A stretch of 64,000 bases of DNA from NCBI GenBank assembly GCA_019748195.1, contig JAIEPW010000044.1:95506-159505 (forward strand), in the 5' to 3' direction. Shown piece by piece: positions 25,455 through 34,768 of this stretch. Numbering within the stretch: the stretch's first letter is position 1; every line of letters begins with the position of its first letter. The notes beneath the pieces were generated by a model. The model saw nothing but the letters and a program-made list of their open reading frames with translations, was not told the origin of the DNA and did no database searches. The stretch is from Bryobacteraceae bacterium (GTDB lineage Bacteria > Acidobacteriota > Terriglobia > Bryobacterales > Bryobacteraceae). A program made the position numbers and the translations under genes.

Positions 25455-28451
25455 ATGAACAGAATTCTGCTGATTCCCACGATCCTGCTGTGTGCTGTCC
25501 CGGCGCTGGCTTCGCGCTCTCTGACGCTCTCGGGCAGCCAGGCGGTGAGTTTTCCGATTCCCACCAACAACCCCTACGCGAGCCTGGGTTCGTATCGGGT
25601 GGAGTTCCGGATTCATGGCTTCGCCCTGACCTCAGAGAACACGTCGGTCTATTGGGCAGGCTTTCATTACTGCATGATCACCGAGGCCCGGCAGCTTCGC
25701 TGCGTGGACGGAGCGGCCGACGCGAACCTGCGCAGCCATGCGCAGGCGGCGGTGGATCTGACCGGACGCACGGACGTCCGCGTACGCACGCAAAGCGACA
25801 TCGCGAATAAGCGGTGGACGATGGAAGTTTGGAATGGGGACGGCACGGGATATGTGCTGCGCAGTGTGAGCCTGCAGAACGCCGCGGCGGCCAGCTATCA
25901 CTGGCCGGACGCCTGGATCGGGAGTTCCGCGGCCTGGACCGGCTGGAGGAAGTTCACGGGCGCGTTCGCGTTCTTGCGCTGGTCGTCGAGCCTGGTGGCG
26001 CTGGGTTCGCGTCCGCCGGCCGATGGAACGACCGGGAACCTGCTCAGCCTGGAACTCGAGAACAACCTGCAGGACAGTTCGGGCAAGGGCTTGAACGGAT
26101 CCATGTCCGGAGGCGGTGCTCAGTATGCGAATGCCCCGGCTTATCCTCCACGCGCCGAAATCCGTGCCACGGACGTGGTGCGCGCGGGCTCCACGGCGCG
26201 GCTGGATGCGCGGAGTTCCTTCTCGACGGTGGGCGCCGGGACGCCGGACAGTTTCGAGTTTCAGCAGGTCTCGGGTCCCGAGGGGGTCGAGTTCCGCGAA
26301 TCGGAAACGGGCACGGCGGAAGTAGCGCTGCCGCTGGCGGGAACGTACAGGTTTCGAGTGACGGTGAAGGACAGCGTGGGCGCCGCCGAGGGCGAGATCG
26401 AGATCGGCGCGGTGGCTACGGATAACAAGGGCGTGGTGATTTATCCTGACGAGGGCACGGCATTCCTGTTGGGTCCAATGACCATGTGGGGCAAGTCGCC
26501 GTGGCCGTTCTTCGATGTGACGGATCGCAGGGTGGCGGACACGCTGGGTCCGGCGGTGCCGCCGCTGGCGCAGGGACAGGTAAGGCCGGGGACGGTCGCA
26601 ATCAATCCGGCGTGGACCGGTCCCGCTTACATCGAAGGAACCGGAACGCAGTTTACGCGGGAGTTCGGGTGCGCCGGGGTGCTGCAGAACGCGATCACGG
26701 CCACCGAAACCGCGATCACGGTGCAGGCGGACTATGGCTCGGCCTACCAGGTGAACCAATCCATTCAAATCGGAAACGAGTTCCTGTATATCACGGCGAT
26801 TTCCGGCGACACGCTGACGGTGGAGCGGGGACGGGGCGGCACCACGGCGGCGGCGCATGCACAGGGCGATCCGGTGCGGGCGGTGGCGAACGTGTTCGTG
26901 CACTGGAATCCGCCAGGAGAACCGCAAGGCTCGGGCAGGCTGTTTGTCGAGGTCTCCCGCAACCAGAATTGCACCGATACGCGGCTTTACCTTTCGGAGT
27001 ACTACTATCCGCATCCGGCGCAAAGCGGGCTAACTTACTCGCGGGTTGCGGGAGCGGAGATTCTCAACATTTACAACTACGGCTACGCCGGTCCCGGCGG
27101 AACCTACAACTGGAACTACTACGACAATGTCATCTCCTACTACCGGATGTATTACCGGACGGGCCTGACCAAGTATCGCGACTGGGCGCGAGCGCTCGCG
27201 GACACGTGGTGGCTGATGCCGCTGGACCACGGAATGGCGGGCATTGTGCCTCGCGTGGGAGCGGCGATGGGCATCATGCTGCGGGCGCTGGACGGCCGGC
27301 CGGAATGGTGGCCTGGAATCCAGAAGTACGTGGATACGCAGTTCAACGGGTGGGTGCTGTTTCAGAGCTGCGGCGATTGCGCGGCGCCCGCGCGCAACGT
27401 GTATGAACCTCGTGAGAGCGGGTACGCCACGCTGTACATGGCGCTGCTGGCGAAGCTGCATCCGGATGCCGCGGTACGCGACCAGTCGTACACAAAAGTC
27501 AAGAACGCGGTGATGAATTACTGGCTGCCGAAACAACGCATCTCCGACGACGAGCTTCAGAACGGCGAATTCTGGACGTTTTACACGCAAAATCCCGCCT
27601 ATGGGCAGGGCTCGCAGCCATTCATGCACGCCTGGCCGATGCTCGGGCTGCTGTACACCCGAGAGGTGATGCTGGAGCGCGGCGACACCGCGGAAGCGGG
27701 TCAGGTTCAGGCGGCGGTGGAACGCGCGGCGCAGTTCCTGTGGAACACGCGAGACCAGAGGCGGCGCGGCCTTTACTACACGGTTCACTACAACTACTGC
27801 ACCACGCCGGGCGACATACTGACCGATCCGATCCGCGGTTTCCGCTCCTGCGATTCGGGCTGCGGCGATATCGCCGTTTGCAACCGCTCCCTACTGAACA
27901 CCGTGATCGGCCCGGTGAGCTGGCTGTACCGGATCACGGGCAATCCGGTCTACCGGAATTACGCGGAGGAATGGTTCGCGGCGAATTTCGGAGGACCGGA
28001 CGGCGGCGCCAACAGCATGACGGAAGCGACGGGGCCGCTGGCGGATGGTAAGCACGGAGAATTGGGCAACGCGCTGCCTTCGTGCGCCAACGCCGCCCCG
28101 CCGTGCGGGGGCGACACCGGTCCGTCCCCGAAGGGAGCAAAGGACTGGGCGCAGGGCACCGGCGCGGCGGGAGCGGGGACGCATTTGGGACACCGCCTGG
28201 GCGGGGTGGATTCTCCGTCGCCGGCGGTGGCCCAGTTTGCCTTCAAGCTGGAGGATTTTGCGCCCGCGAACCGGGCCCGGGTAACGGTAATCCAGCCGAG
28301 CGGCAAGACGCAGGTGGTGACCTGCGCGGCTTCGCCGTGCGCGCTGCCCCTGGACTCGCGGCAGGGCGATCATATGGTGCGGGTGGAGTACCTGGACGCC
28401 GGGGGACGCGTGGTGAACAAAGCCAAGGCGAAGCGCCTGAGCTGCCCGTAG
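25455..28451 (+). CDS. Large exported multidomain protein with LamG-like, Ig-like and alpha/alpha-barrel-like regions
   Basis: About 998 residues from ATG 25455 (MNRILLIPTILLCAVPALA signal peptide). Residues about 20-220 look like a concanavalin A/LamG-type domain, about 235-330 like a PKD/Ig-like domain (VSGPEGVEFRESETGTAEV), and about 490-870 like an (alpha/alpha) helical-barrel region rich in Trp, Tyr and His, as in secreted glycan hydrolases and lyases. No catalytic residues can be named. The frame is open to 25257, inside the gene before it, but only the ATG at 25455 gives a signal peptide. Its place in a polysaccharide locus suggests a glycan-binding or glycan-cleaving role; this is inference. 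Confidence 0.75.
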   Translation: MNRILLIPTILLCAVPALASRSLTLSGSQAVSFPIPTNNPYASLGSYRVEFRIHGFALTSENTSVYWAGFHYCMITEARQLRCVDGAADANLRSHAQAAVDLTGRTDVRVRTQSDIANKRWTMEVWNGDGTGYVLRSVSLQNAAAASYHWPDAWIGSSAAWTGWRKFTGAFAFLRWSSSLVALGSRPPADGTTGNLLSLELENNLQDSSGKGLNGSMSGGGAQYANAPAYPPRAEIRATDVVRAGSTARLDARSSFSTVGAGTPDSFEFQQVSGPEGVEFRESETGTAEVALPLAGTYRFRVTVKDSVGAAEGEIEIGAVATDNKGVVIYPDEGTAFLLGPMTMWGKSPWPFFDVTDRRVADTLGPAVPPLAQGQVRPGTVAINPAWTGPAYIEGTGTQFTREFGCAGVLQNAITATETAITVQADYGSAYQVNQSIQIGNEFLYITAISGDTLTVERGRGGTTAAAHAQGDPVRAVANVFVHWNPPGEPQGSGRLFVEVSRNQNCTDTRLYLSEYYYPHPAQSGLTYSRVAGAEILNIYNYGYAGPGGTYNWNYYDNVISYYRMYYRTGLTKYRDWARALADTWWLMPLDHGMAGIVPRVGAAMGIMLRALDGRPEWWPGIQKYVDTQFNGWVLFQSCGDCAAPARNVYEPRESGYATLYMALLAKLHPDAAVRDQSYTKVKNAVMNYWLPKQRISDDELQNGEFWTFYTQNPAYGQGSQPFMHAWPMLGLLYTREVMLERGDTAEAGQVQAAVERAAQFLWNTRDQRRRGLYYTVHYNYCTTPGDILTDPIRGFRSCDSGCGDIAVCNRSLLNTVIGPVSWLYRITGNPVYRNYAEEWFAANFGGPDGGANSMTEATGPLADGKHGELGNALPSCANAAPPCGGDTGPSPKGAKDWAQGTGAAGAGTHLGHRLGGVDSPSPAVAQFAFKLEDFAPANRARVTVIQPSGKTQVVTCAASPCALPLDSRQGDHMVRVEYLDAGGRVVNKAKAKRLSCP

Positions 28452-28453
28452 AC

Positions 28454-30316
28454 TTACTTGCGCGAGCCCACCCGCGCCGGGCGGACGGCTCGCATCCATC
28501 CTTCCAACACCACCAGCGACCAGAGTTGCTGTGCCGCGCGATTCTCCCGCCGCACTTCCTGAAGGGCTCGCTCGAAGGAGCCCTTCACCAGCCAGCCTTC
28601 GCTTTCGAGCAGGGATTCCGATGCCGCCAGTTCCAGTTGAGGACGCCAGCTTCCCGCCAGCCAGTTCGAGACCGGAATGGTGAAGCCCTGTTTGCGCCGG
28701 GAAGCGACGTGAGGTCCGACGCGGCGGCGGACGATTTCGCGAAGGACCGCTTTCAGTTCGCCGCCGCGCAGCCGCAACTCGTGGGGCAGGGAGGCGGCGA
28801 AGTTCCACAATTCCTGGTCCAGGAAGGGCGAACGCGCCTCGATGGCGTAATGCATGGCGGCGCCATCCACCTTCGTCATGTATTCGGCCACGAAACGGGT
28901 GCGGCGTTCATAGACGAGGAAGTCGCGCAACAGTGTGCGGCCGGGTGTCGGCCGCAGGTTTCGATGGGACAGGAGCAGGCCGCGCAGCCGGTCCCCCAGG
29001 ATGCCGCGCTGCTCGTGGTACTGCAGTCCTTCGTGCGCGCGGGCGGCGCCCGCCAGTCCCAGCATCGCGAAATCCATCAGGTGCACGGGCCGACGCAGGG
29101 CGGGAATCGCGGAAACGGCAGGCCGCATTGCGGGCCAAAGCGAAGCAGCGGCTTCCGGCAGCAACCTCGCGACGCGCTGCGCCTGAAGATACTTGGCATG
29201 GTGGGTGTAGCCGAGGAACACGTCATCGCCGCCGTCGCCGGTCAGAAGCACCGTGGCTTTCGGCTTCACCGCCTGGCAGACCTGCAGCATTCCGAGCGCG
29301 GAGGAGCAGGCGAAGGGCTCTCCGTACGCTGCCACGACGTCTTCCAGGGCGGGCTGGCGGCGAGGGTCGAGTTCCACCACCTCGTGCGGCACTCCGAGGA
29401 GCCGGGCGGTTTCCGCCGCGGCAGGCGACTCGTCCGCGGGATCGCCCGGCGTGGCGACGGTGAACAGGGTCAGGTCCGCGCCGATCTTCGACAACGCCCA
29501 GGCGATCAGCGCGGAATCGATGCCGCCGCTCAGCAGGGAGCCGACGGGAACATCGGCGATGAGCCGGAGGCGCACCGCTTCGAGCAGCAACTGCTCGGTC
29601 TGCTCCACCGCGTCGTCGAAGGACAGCTTGCGCGCGCCCGCCTCCGCCGGACTCCAATAGCAGCGTTCGCGGATCTGGCCGTTTTCCCATTCGACGATGG
29701 TTGCGGCGGGCACCTTGTGCAAGCCGGAGTAGATGGCGTGGTCGTCGCTGACCCAGCCGAACTCGAAAAACTCGAGCATCGCCTCGGGGCTTACGTCGCC
29801 GCCGAATCCCGCCTCGTGGAGCGCCCGGACAGTGGAGGCGAAGGCGATTTCGCCGCCGCGCTCCGCGTAAATCAGCGGCTTGACTCCGAGGCGATCGCGA
29901 ACCAGCGTCAAGCGCCGCGCGCGATCATCCCATATGGCGAAGGCGAACATCCCCCGCAGGCGCGACACCAGCTTGTCGATGCCCCACGCATCGTAGCCCT
30001 GCAGCAACACTTCGGTATCGGTATGGGAGCGGAAGCGGCGGCCGCTCTTCTCAAGTTCCTTCCGCAACTCCTGGAAATTGTAGACGCAGCCGTTGAACAC
30101 CAGCCCGAGGCGGCCATCCTCGGACAGCATCGGCTGGCGGCCGGCGTCGCTTAAGTCGATAATGGCCAGGCGGCGATGGCCGAGAACCGCGCGCGGCCAG
30201 CGTTCGATGCCCTCCGAATCCGGGCCGCGGCGCGCCAGGTCGCTGACCATGGCGCGGACAGCCTCCATTCCGTGGTGACTCTCGCCCACGCTGGCGAAAC
30301 CGGCTATGCCGCACAT
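28454..30316 (-). CDS. asnB: Asparagine synthase (glutamine-hydrolysing) family amidotransferase
   Basis: A 620-residue protein starting MCGIAGF, so Cys2 is the glutaminase nucleophile after Met removal. The glutaminase domain has RRGPDSEGI, GHRRLAIIDLS and VFNGCVYNFQELR (usually NGEIYN). The synthase domain has the PP-loop LLSGGIDSALIAWAL and LLTGDGGDDVFLGY. The length fits AsnB. In polysaccharide loci such proteins often amidate uronic or amino acid groups on the glycan rather than free aspartate; here, next to an aminoacyl-carrier-protein module, that is possible but unproven. It converges with the exported-protein gene, with two bases between the stops. Confidence 0.88.
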   Translation of the reverse strand: MCGIAGFASVGESHHGMEAVRAMVSDLARRGPDSEGIERWPRAVLGHRRLAIIDLSDAGRQPMLSEDGRLGLVFNGCVYNFQELRKELEKSGRRFRSHTDTEVLLQGYDAWGIDKLVSRLRGMFAFAIWDDRARRLTLVRDRLGVKPLIYAERGGEIAFASTVRALHEAGFGGDVSPEAMLEFFEFGWVSDDHAIYSGLHKVPAATIVEWENGQIRERCYWSPAEAGARKLSFDDAVEQTEQLLLEAVRLRLIADVPVGSLLSGGIDSALIAWALSKIGADLTLFTVATPGDPADESPAAAETARLLGVPHEVVELDPRRQPALEDVVAAYGEPFACSSALGMLQVCQAVKPKATVLLTGDGGDDVFLGYTHHAKYLQAQRVARLLPEAAASLWPAMRPAVSAIPALRRPVHLMDFAMLGLAGAARAHEGLQYHEQRGILGDRLRGLLLSHRNLRPTPGRTLLRDFLVYERRTRFVAEYMTKVDGAAMHYAIEARSPFLDQELWNFAASLPHELRLRGGELKAVLREIVRRRVGPHVASRRKQGFTIPVSNWLAGSWRPQLELAASESLLESEGWLVKGSFERALQEVRRENRAAQQLWSLVVLEGWMRAVRPARVGSRK

Positions 30317-30337
30317 CGGGGCGAAGCTCCTTCAGCC

Positions 30338-31747
30338 TTATTGGGCAGCGACCGGATGTTGCACCCCCGGAACCTGCGCCGGCGCGGTCTTCATGAACGC
30401 GGGCACGTCAAGACCCATCAGGCGGAGCACGGTGGGCGCCACCGCGGTAAGCGGGACCTTCTGTCCGCCCCGCGTGTGCGCGCGATCCAGGCCGCGAATC
30501 CACAGCAGCCCGTCCGGGTGATGCATGCCGCTCTTCAAGCTGTCCTTCACGACGTAGAAAACATCGTAGAAGCGCATGTCCGCGCCGGAGGGAGTGGTGA
30601 AGCGAGTTTCCGGAGGCAGTTCCTCGAACAACATGCAGCCGACGAAGACTTCGTTGCCGTGCCGCTCCGGATTGCCGAACACCTTGCGGTCTCCCACCTT
30701 CACCTCGCGCAGGAAGGCCTGCGCGGCAATCGCGTCCTCTTCCTGATCGAAATAGATGTGGAACTGCTCGGCCATCACCGGAACCACGCGATGGTTGCCC
30801 TTCAGCCCCATCAGCTTGGGAAATCCGTGCACATCGATCGGGCGGTTGAGGATCTTGCCTCCCGCCGACTCCATGCGCAGGTAAGGCTGCTGGCTGAGCG
30901 CGGTGGCCAGAATCACGATGGTATCGTCGCCGGCCAGATCGAGAGCTTCCCCGACAATGCGATCCATCTGCTGGTAGCCGAAGGGAATGGAGTCGCCGGT
31001 GCGCTTGCGGTCCTGCTCGCTGGGCTTCAGTTCGAACTGCTCGGGTTCGAAGTTCCGCCAGTAGACGTGCTGGAAGTGGGCGGTGCTGTTCAGGAAGAAT
31101 GTCGAGAAATCGGGTTTGGCGCGGCGGAACCTCCATTTGAACAAGTCCCACTGCATGCGATCGAGAAGCACGGCGCGCTTCCATCGCGAGTCCGAGAGGC
31201 GCTCGTTCACCAATTGCGCCGCGATGGCCGCGATCGTGGACGTGGAGAGCCCGTGCGTGGCCAGGAACGTGAGAAAGTCGGCGGCGGCGGAAGCGGATAA
31301 GCCCTTGTGCTCGTTGCTGTGCTCCTGAACCTGGCTGCGCACGAAGTTATAGAAGCGGTTCAGTTCCTCAGGGTAGGCGCCGGATTCGGTCCACGGGTCG
31401 GGCAGGACCCAGCCGTTGATTCCGTCATCATACTTGGCGTTCATGCTGCCGCAAACCCAAACCGAGCGTCCCGCGCGCGAGGCGAGATCCCACAGGGATG
31501 GATACTGGAGTTTTTGTCCCTCATTGAGCAGGTACACGCCGTGCTCGGCGAAAGAAAGCCCCGTGTGCACCGTAACCCACTGAATCCAAGGCTCCAGATG
31601 CTCCTGTTTCTCATTTGCGTCGGTGATGAAGACGTGCGATTCGTCACGTAAACGCCGGAAGTTCGGCAGAAGTCCGCGATCGATGAACTGCTCCATCAGC
31701 CGCGGAGTCAATTCGTTGAATTCCAGAAGCAGGACTTTGTCGCGCAT
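30338..31747 (-). CDS. Alkaline phosphatase/phosphodiesterase superfamily protein
   Basis: A 469-residue protein that begins KVLLLEFNELTPRLMEQFIDRGLLPNFRRL, the pattern of type I phosphodiesterase/phosphatase-fold proteins, with VHTGLSFAEHGV as the likely nucleophile loop. The first metal ligand, usually Asp, is Glu here. No signal peptide, so a cytoplasmic or membrane-peripheral protein. Similar proteins occur in polysaccharide and glycolipid loci where the substrate is usually unknown. It lies 21 bases upstream of asnB on the same strand, so it is probably in the same operon. Confidence 0.7.
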   Translation of the reverse strand: MRDKVLLLEFNELTPRLMEQFIDRGLLPNFRRLRDESHVFITDANEKQEHLEPWIQWVTVHTGLSFAEHGVYLLNEGQKLQYPSLWDLASRAGRSVWVCGSMNAKYDDGINGWVLPDPWTESGAYPEELNRFYNFVRSQVQEHSNEHKGLSASAAADFLTFLATHGLSTSTIAAIAAQLVNERLSDSRWKRAVLLDRMQWDLFKWRFRRAKPDFSTFFLNSTAHFQHVYWRNFEPEQFELKPSEQDRKRTGDSIPFGYQQMDRIVGEALDLAGDDTIVILATALSQQPYLRMESAGGKILNRPIDVHGFPKLMGLKGNHRVVPVMAEQFHIYFDQEEDAIAAQAFLREVKVGDRKVFGNPERHGNEVFVGCMLFEELPPETRFTTPSGADMRFYDVFYVVKDSLKSGMHHPDGLLWIRGLDRAHTRGGQKVPLTAVAPTVLRLMGLDVPAFMKTAPAQVPGVQHPVAAQ

Positions 31748-31881
31748 GGCTCCCCCAGTCGTGATTATAAGGCGTATTCCTGGATCGCCAAGGAGCGAAG
31801 GTACCGGAACGCACGTCCCAAGCGGCGGGTCCGGGATACAATCAGAATTCGCCGCTCTAAACAGCCGGTGCTTCTTTTCCC

Positions 31882-33459
31882 TTGGAAACAGACCGTTTGG
31901 AAACAGACCCTCAAGCCGGACGCTCGCGCACCAGCGAGTTCCTGACGAACGTTCTCTGGACGTGGATAGGGGTGGCGGCGACTTTCGCCGCCGGATTCCT
32001 GCTGAACCCGTACATCATCCGCACCCTGGGTGATCTGCGTTATGGAATGTGGGCGCTCGCCTTCGCCTTCGTCGACTACTACCAGATCTTCGATATCGGA
32101 ATCCGCGGCGCGGTGGTGAACCTGGTTTCGCGGGCGCGCGCCTCGGGCGATTCGCGGAAGCTGAACGAAATCCTGAACACTTCCTTCGCTTATTTCGCGG
32201 CGCAAGGCTCGTTTCTGCTGGTCTCGGCGTGGGCGGTTTCCGGTCTTCTCCCGGGGTTCTTCCGGATCACGCCCGGCCATGAGCAGGAGTTCGTGTGGCT
32301 GATCCGGGTGATGGCGGTGGGCTGGGCGTTCGCGTTTGCGTTGAATACTTTCCCGGCGGCGCTCGAGGGCTTTCAGCAGTTCAAGACGCAGAATCGCATC
32401 AGCATTCTGGGGCTGACGGTGCGCACCGGCGGCAGCGCGCTGGTGCTGGCCTCCGGCTACGGTCTGGTGGAGATGGCGGTGATGGTGGCGGTAAGCCAGG
32501 TGATCGTTTTCGGGCTGTCCTTTTTCGCGGTGCGGCGCGGATTCCCGGAGCTGCAACTGGGTCCGTCGCTGATGCGCCGCTCGACCTTGAAGGAAATGGC
32601 GGGGTACGGCGCGCATTCCTTCGTCGCGTACGTGGGACTGTCCTTCCTCAATCAGGCGCCGCCGGTGCTGATCGGCAGGACGCTCTCGGAGGCTTTTGTC
32701 GGCTACTGGGCGCTGCCGACGCGGCTTTTGCAGTACGTGGTGGAGATCGTCACGAGGGTGGCGACGGTCACCATGCCGAGCTCGGCGGAATTGACGGCGA
32801 AGGGGATGTGGAGCCAACTGGCGAGGCTCGGCACCGCGCTGAACCGGTACTCGCTGATGCTGATCCTGCCGTTCTCGATTTTTCTGCTGATCTGGGGCCG
32901 GCCGCTGATCGCCAAGTGGGTGGGGGTTAGCTTCGCGGAAAACGCCGCGCCGCTGCTTCCGGCTTTCGTTTTCTCCACGACGCTGGCCACGGCCGGGCAG
33001 TACAACAGCATCGGGATGCTGTTCGGAATGGCGAAGCATCAGGTTTATTCGCGGACGCTGGTGCTGGAAGGCTTGCTGGCGTTCGCGGGTTTCTTGGTGA
33101 TTCTGCCGCGATACGGGATCGTGGGCGCGGCGTGGGCGTTCGCGATTCTCGCGGTGCTAAATCGCGGGCTGGTGACGCCGTTCCTGCTGTGCCGGTACCT
33201 GAATATCAGCTACGCGCGCTTCATGGGCTCGATTTACGTTCGCCCCCTGCTGCTGGCGATCCCCGTGGCCGGGGGAGCCATCCTGCTGAAACAGCGGATG
33301 CCCGGCAACGGCTGGCCGGAGCTGCTGATGGCCCTGGGCGTGGTGGCAGCCGTATATTACGCCGCTGCGTTTTTCGTGGTGGTGGAGCGCGAGCACCGGG
33401 CGCTGTTCGTCAGCCTTGCGGCCAAAGTGCTGAAGCGGCGCGGGACGCCCGTTACCTAA
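31882..33459 (+). CDS. Wzx-type polysaccharide flippase (MOP/PST family)
   Basis: A 525-residue membrane protein with 12-14 helices. The N-terminus EFLTNVLWTWIGVAATFAAGFLLNPYIIRTLGD and the central GVIVGAAWAFAI-like repeats are of the polysaccharide transporter family. It would turn the undecaprenyl-linked repeat unit to the periplasmic face. The start is uncertain: TTG at 31882 and TTG at 31897 are copies of one another because a 12-base word is repeated there, and no good ribosome binding site precedes either. Divergent from the phosphatase gene; followed by the acyl-transfer module. Confidence 0.85.
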   Translation: METDRLETDPQAGRSRTSEFLTNVLWTWIGVAATFAAGFLLNPYIIRTLGDLRYGMWALAFAFVDYYQIFDIGIRGAVVNLVSRARASGDSRKLNEILNTSFAYFAAQGSFLLVSAWAVSGLLPGFFRITPGHEQEFVWLIRVMAVGWAFAFALNTFPAALEGFQQFKTQNRISILGLTVRTGGSALVLASGYGLVEMAVMVAVSQVIVFGLSFFAVRRGFPELQLGPSLMRRSTLKEMAGYGAHSFVAYVGLSFLNQAPPVLIGRTLSEAFVGYWALPTRLLQYVVEIVTRVATVTMPSSAELTAKGMWSQLARLGTALNRYSLMLILPFSIFLLIWGRPLIAKWVGVSFAENAAPLLPAFVFSTTLATAGQYNSIGMLFGMAKHQVYSRTLVLEGLLAFAGFLVILPRYGIVGAAWAFAILAVLNRGLVTPFLLCRYLNISYARFMGSIYVRPLLLAIPVAGGAILLKQRMPGNGWPELLMALGVVAAVYYAAAFFVVVEREHRALFVSLAAKVLKRRGTPVT

Positions 33460-33492
33460 GCGAACGTCCGCGCATCCGCTACACTGGCCTCT

Positions 33493-34452
33493 GTGAGCCT
33501 CCAGATCGAGGAAGTGCACGACCTGTCCGCGCTGGGCGAGGCGAGCGCCATCATGTGCCAGTCCTGGCCGCGGCCGTGCCTGCATTTCAGCCGGGAGTAT
33601 CTCGAATGGAGTCTCGGCTTTCCTTCGAGCCTCGCTCCCTTGCTGCTGTTTGCCCGCGAGAACGGCGAACGGATCGGATTCGTGGCGGCGGCGGGACGGC
33701 GGATTCAGGTTGGGAATCAGACGATGGAGGTGTACCAATCCTCCTTTCTCTCCGTTCTTGCCGGGGAGGGGCGATCGACGGTTTCCTACCAGTTGAACCT
33801 GACGGAAGGCCGTTGGCTGCGGGATCAAGATCGCCCGTTTGTGTTGTTCGCGCAGGCCGATTCGCCCGGCGAGAAGATGCTCGCGGTGCTGGCGAGGGCA
33901 GGATTGAAGCAGCATCCGCTGGGTCAGTACGGGATTCATTCCGCGATGCCGCGAGGGGAAACCCCGCGGCAAGCGGTGCTGGTCTCGTGGCGGGAGTGGG
34001 GCGACGCGTACGCGTCCTTGAAGCCGGCCGGCGATTCGCTGCTGGATGCCGCGCTGGAGCCGGAGCAGTTGCGCCACTTCGCGTCCGACCCGTGGGGGCG
34101 TGCGTTCGCCGTGGCGGCGGACGAGGCGGGCGGCGTCGCCGCGGCGGCGATGATCGCGCGGACGGAGATGCTGGGCAGAAGCGGTCCGCAGTCGGTGTAC
34201 TCGCTGCATCACATCCGCGCCAGGGGGGAGGATCCGAATCCTCTGCGAGCCCTGGTGAACTTGTGCGCCACCCGGCCGGTGGGGGATTGCACCGAACCGG
34301 TGGTAATCCTGGCGAGCGTGTCGCACCTGGCGCCGGACCTGCTGCGAGCCGCCGGTGTGCGGGCAAGTGCAAGCAAATTCAAGGCATTCTCGTACAGCGA
34401 CGGCGCCGATCCGTTTCCCGGATGTACAGGAACTCTCCTCGAGGTGACCTAG
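33493..34452 (+). CDS. GNAT-like acyltransferase, first gene of the carrier-protein module
   Basis: A 319-residue protein of two similar-sized halves with the beta-alpha pattern of GNAT/FemABX-type transferases (LLLFARENGERIGFVAAAGRRIQV; SVLAGEGRSTVSYQLNL), but the classic acetyl-CoA pyrophosphate loop is not convincing. It starts with GTG and no clear ribosome binding site. It lies 79 bases before a carrier-protein gene and is matched by another GNAT-like protein at the other end of the module (37930-38886). A role as acceptor-side acyltransferase that takes the group from the carrier protein is inferred from context. Confidence 0.6.
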   Translation: MSLQIEEVHDLSALGEASAIMCQSWPRPCLHFSREYLEWSLGFPSSLAPLLLFARENGERIGFVAAAGRRIQVGNQTMEVYQSSFLSVLAGEGRSTVSYQLNLTEGRWLRDQDRPFVLFAQADSPGEKMLAVLARAGLKQHPLGQYGIHSAMPRGETPRQAVLVSWREWGDAYASLKPAGDSLLDAALEPEQLRHFASDPWGRAFAVAADEAGGVAAAAMIARTEMLGRSGPQSVYSLHHIRARGEDPNPLRALVNLCATRPVGDCTEPVVILASVSHLAPDLLRAAGVRASASKFKAFSYSDGADPFPGCTGTLLEVT

Positions 34453-34531
34453 GAACACCGCGAATCGGTGCTTCGAGGCCTTCAGGTTTGCGACAATGAA
34501 GCCGAAGATTAGATCGGAGGGATTACTCTGA

Positions 34532-34768
34532 ATGGTGGATTCCGATTACCTGCCGCAGGTGCTGGAAGTGATCCAGGGCGTGGGCGGCGTCAGCGGCCTG
34601 GCGGAGGATCAGGATATTTACGAGGCGGGGGTGACGTCGCTGCAGGCGCTGCCGCTGCTGATGGAACTGGAGGAGCGGTTCGGCGTGTCGATCGCCGATG
34701 ATCAGTTCATCACCGCCCGCACGCCGCGGGACATCTGCGCCGTGATCGCGGGAGTGAAACAGGCCTGA
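34532..34768 (+). CDS. Acyl/aminoacyl carrier protein 1
   Basis: A 78-residue acidic four-helix carrier protein. Helix 2 begins EAGVTSLQALPLLMELEERFG; Ser36 is the predicted phosphopantetheine attachment site, in TSL instead of the usual DSL. ATG at 34532 follows GGAGG. The next gene starts directly after its stop and encodes an amino acid:[carrier protein] ligase homologue, whose partners are dedicated small carrier proteins encoded beside them. So this is most likely the aminoacyl carrier, not the fatty-acid ACP. Confidence 0.83.
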   Translation: MVDSDYLPQVLEVIQGVGGVSGLAEDQDIYEAGVTSLQALPLLMELEERFGVSIADDQFITARTPRDICAVIAGVKQA

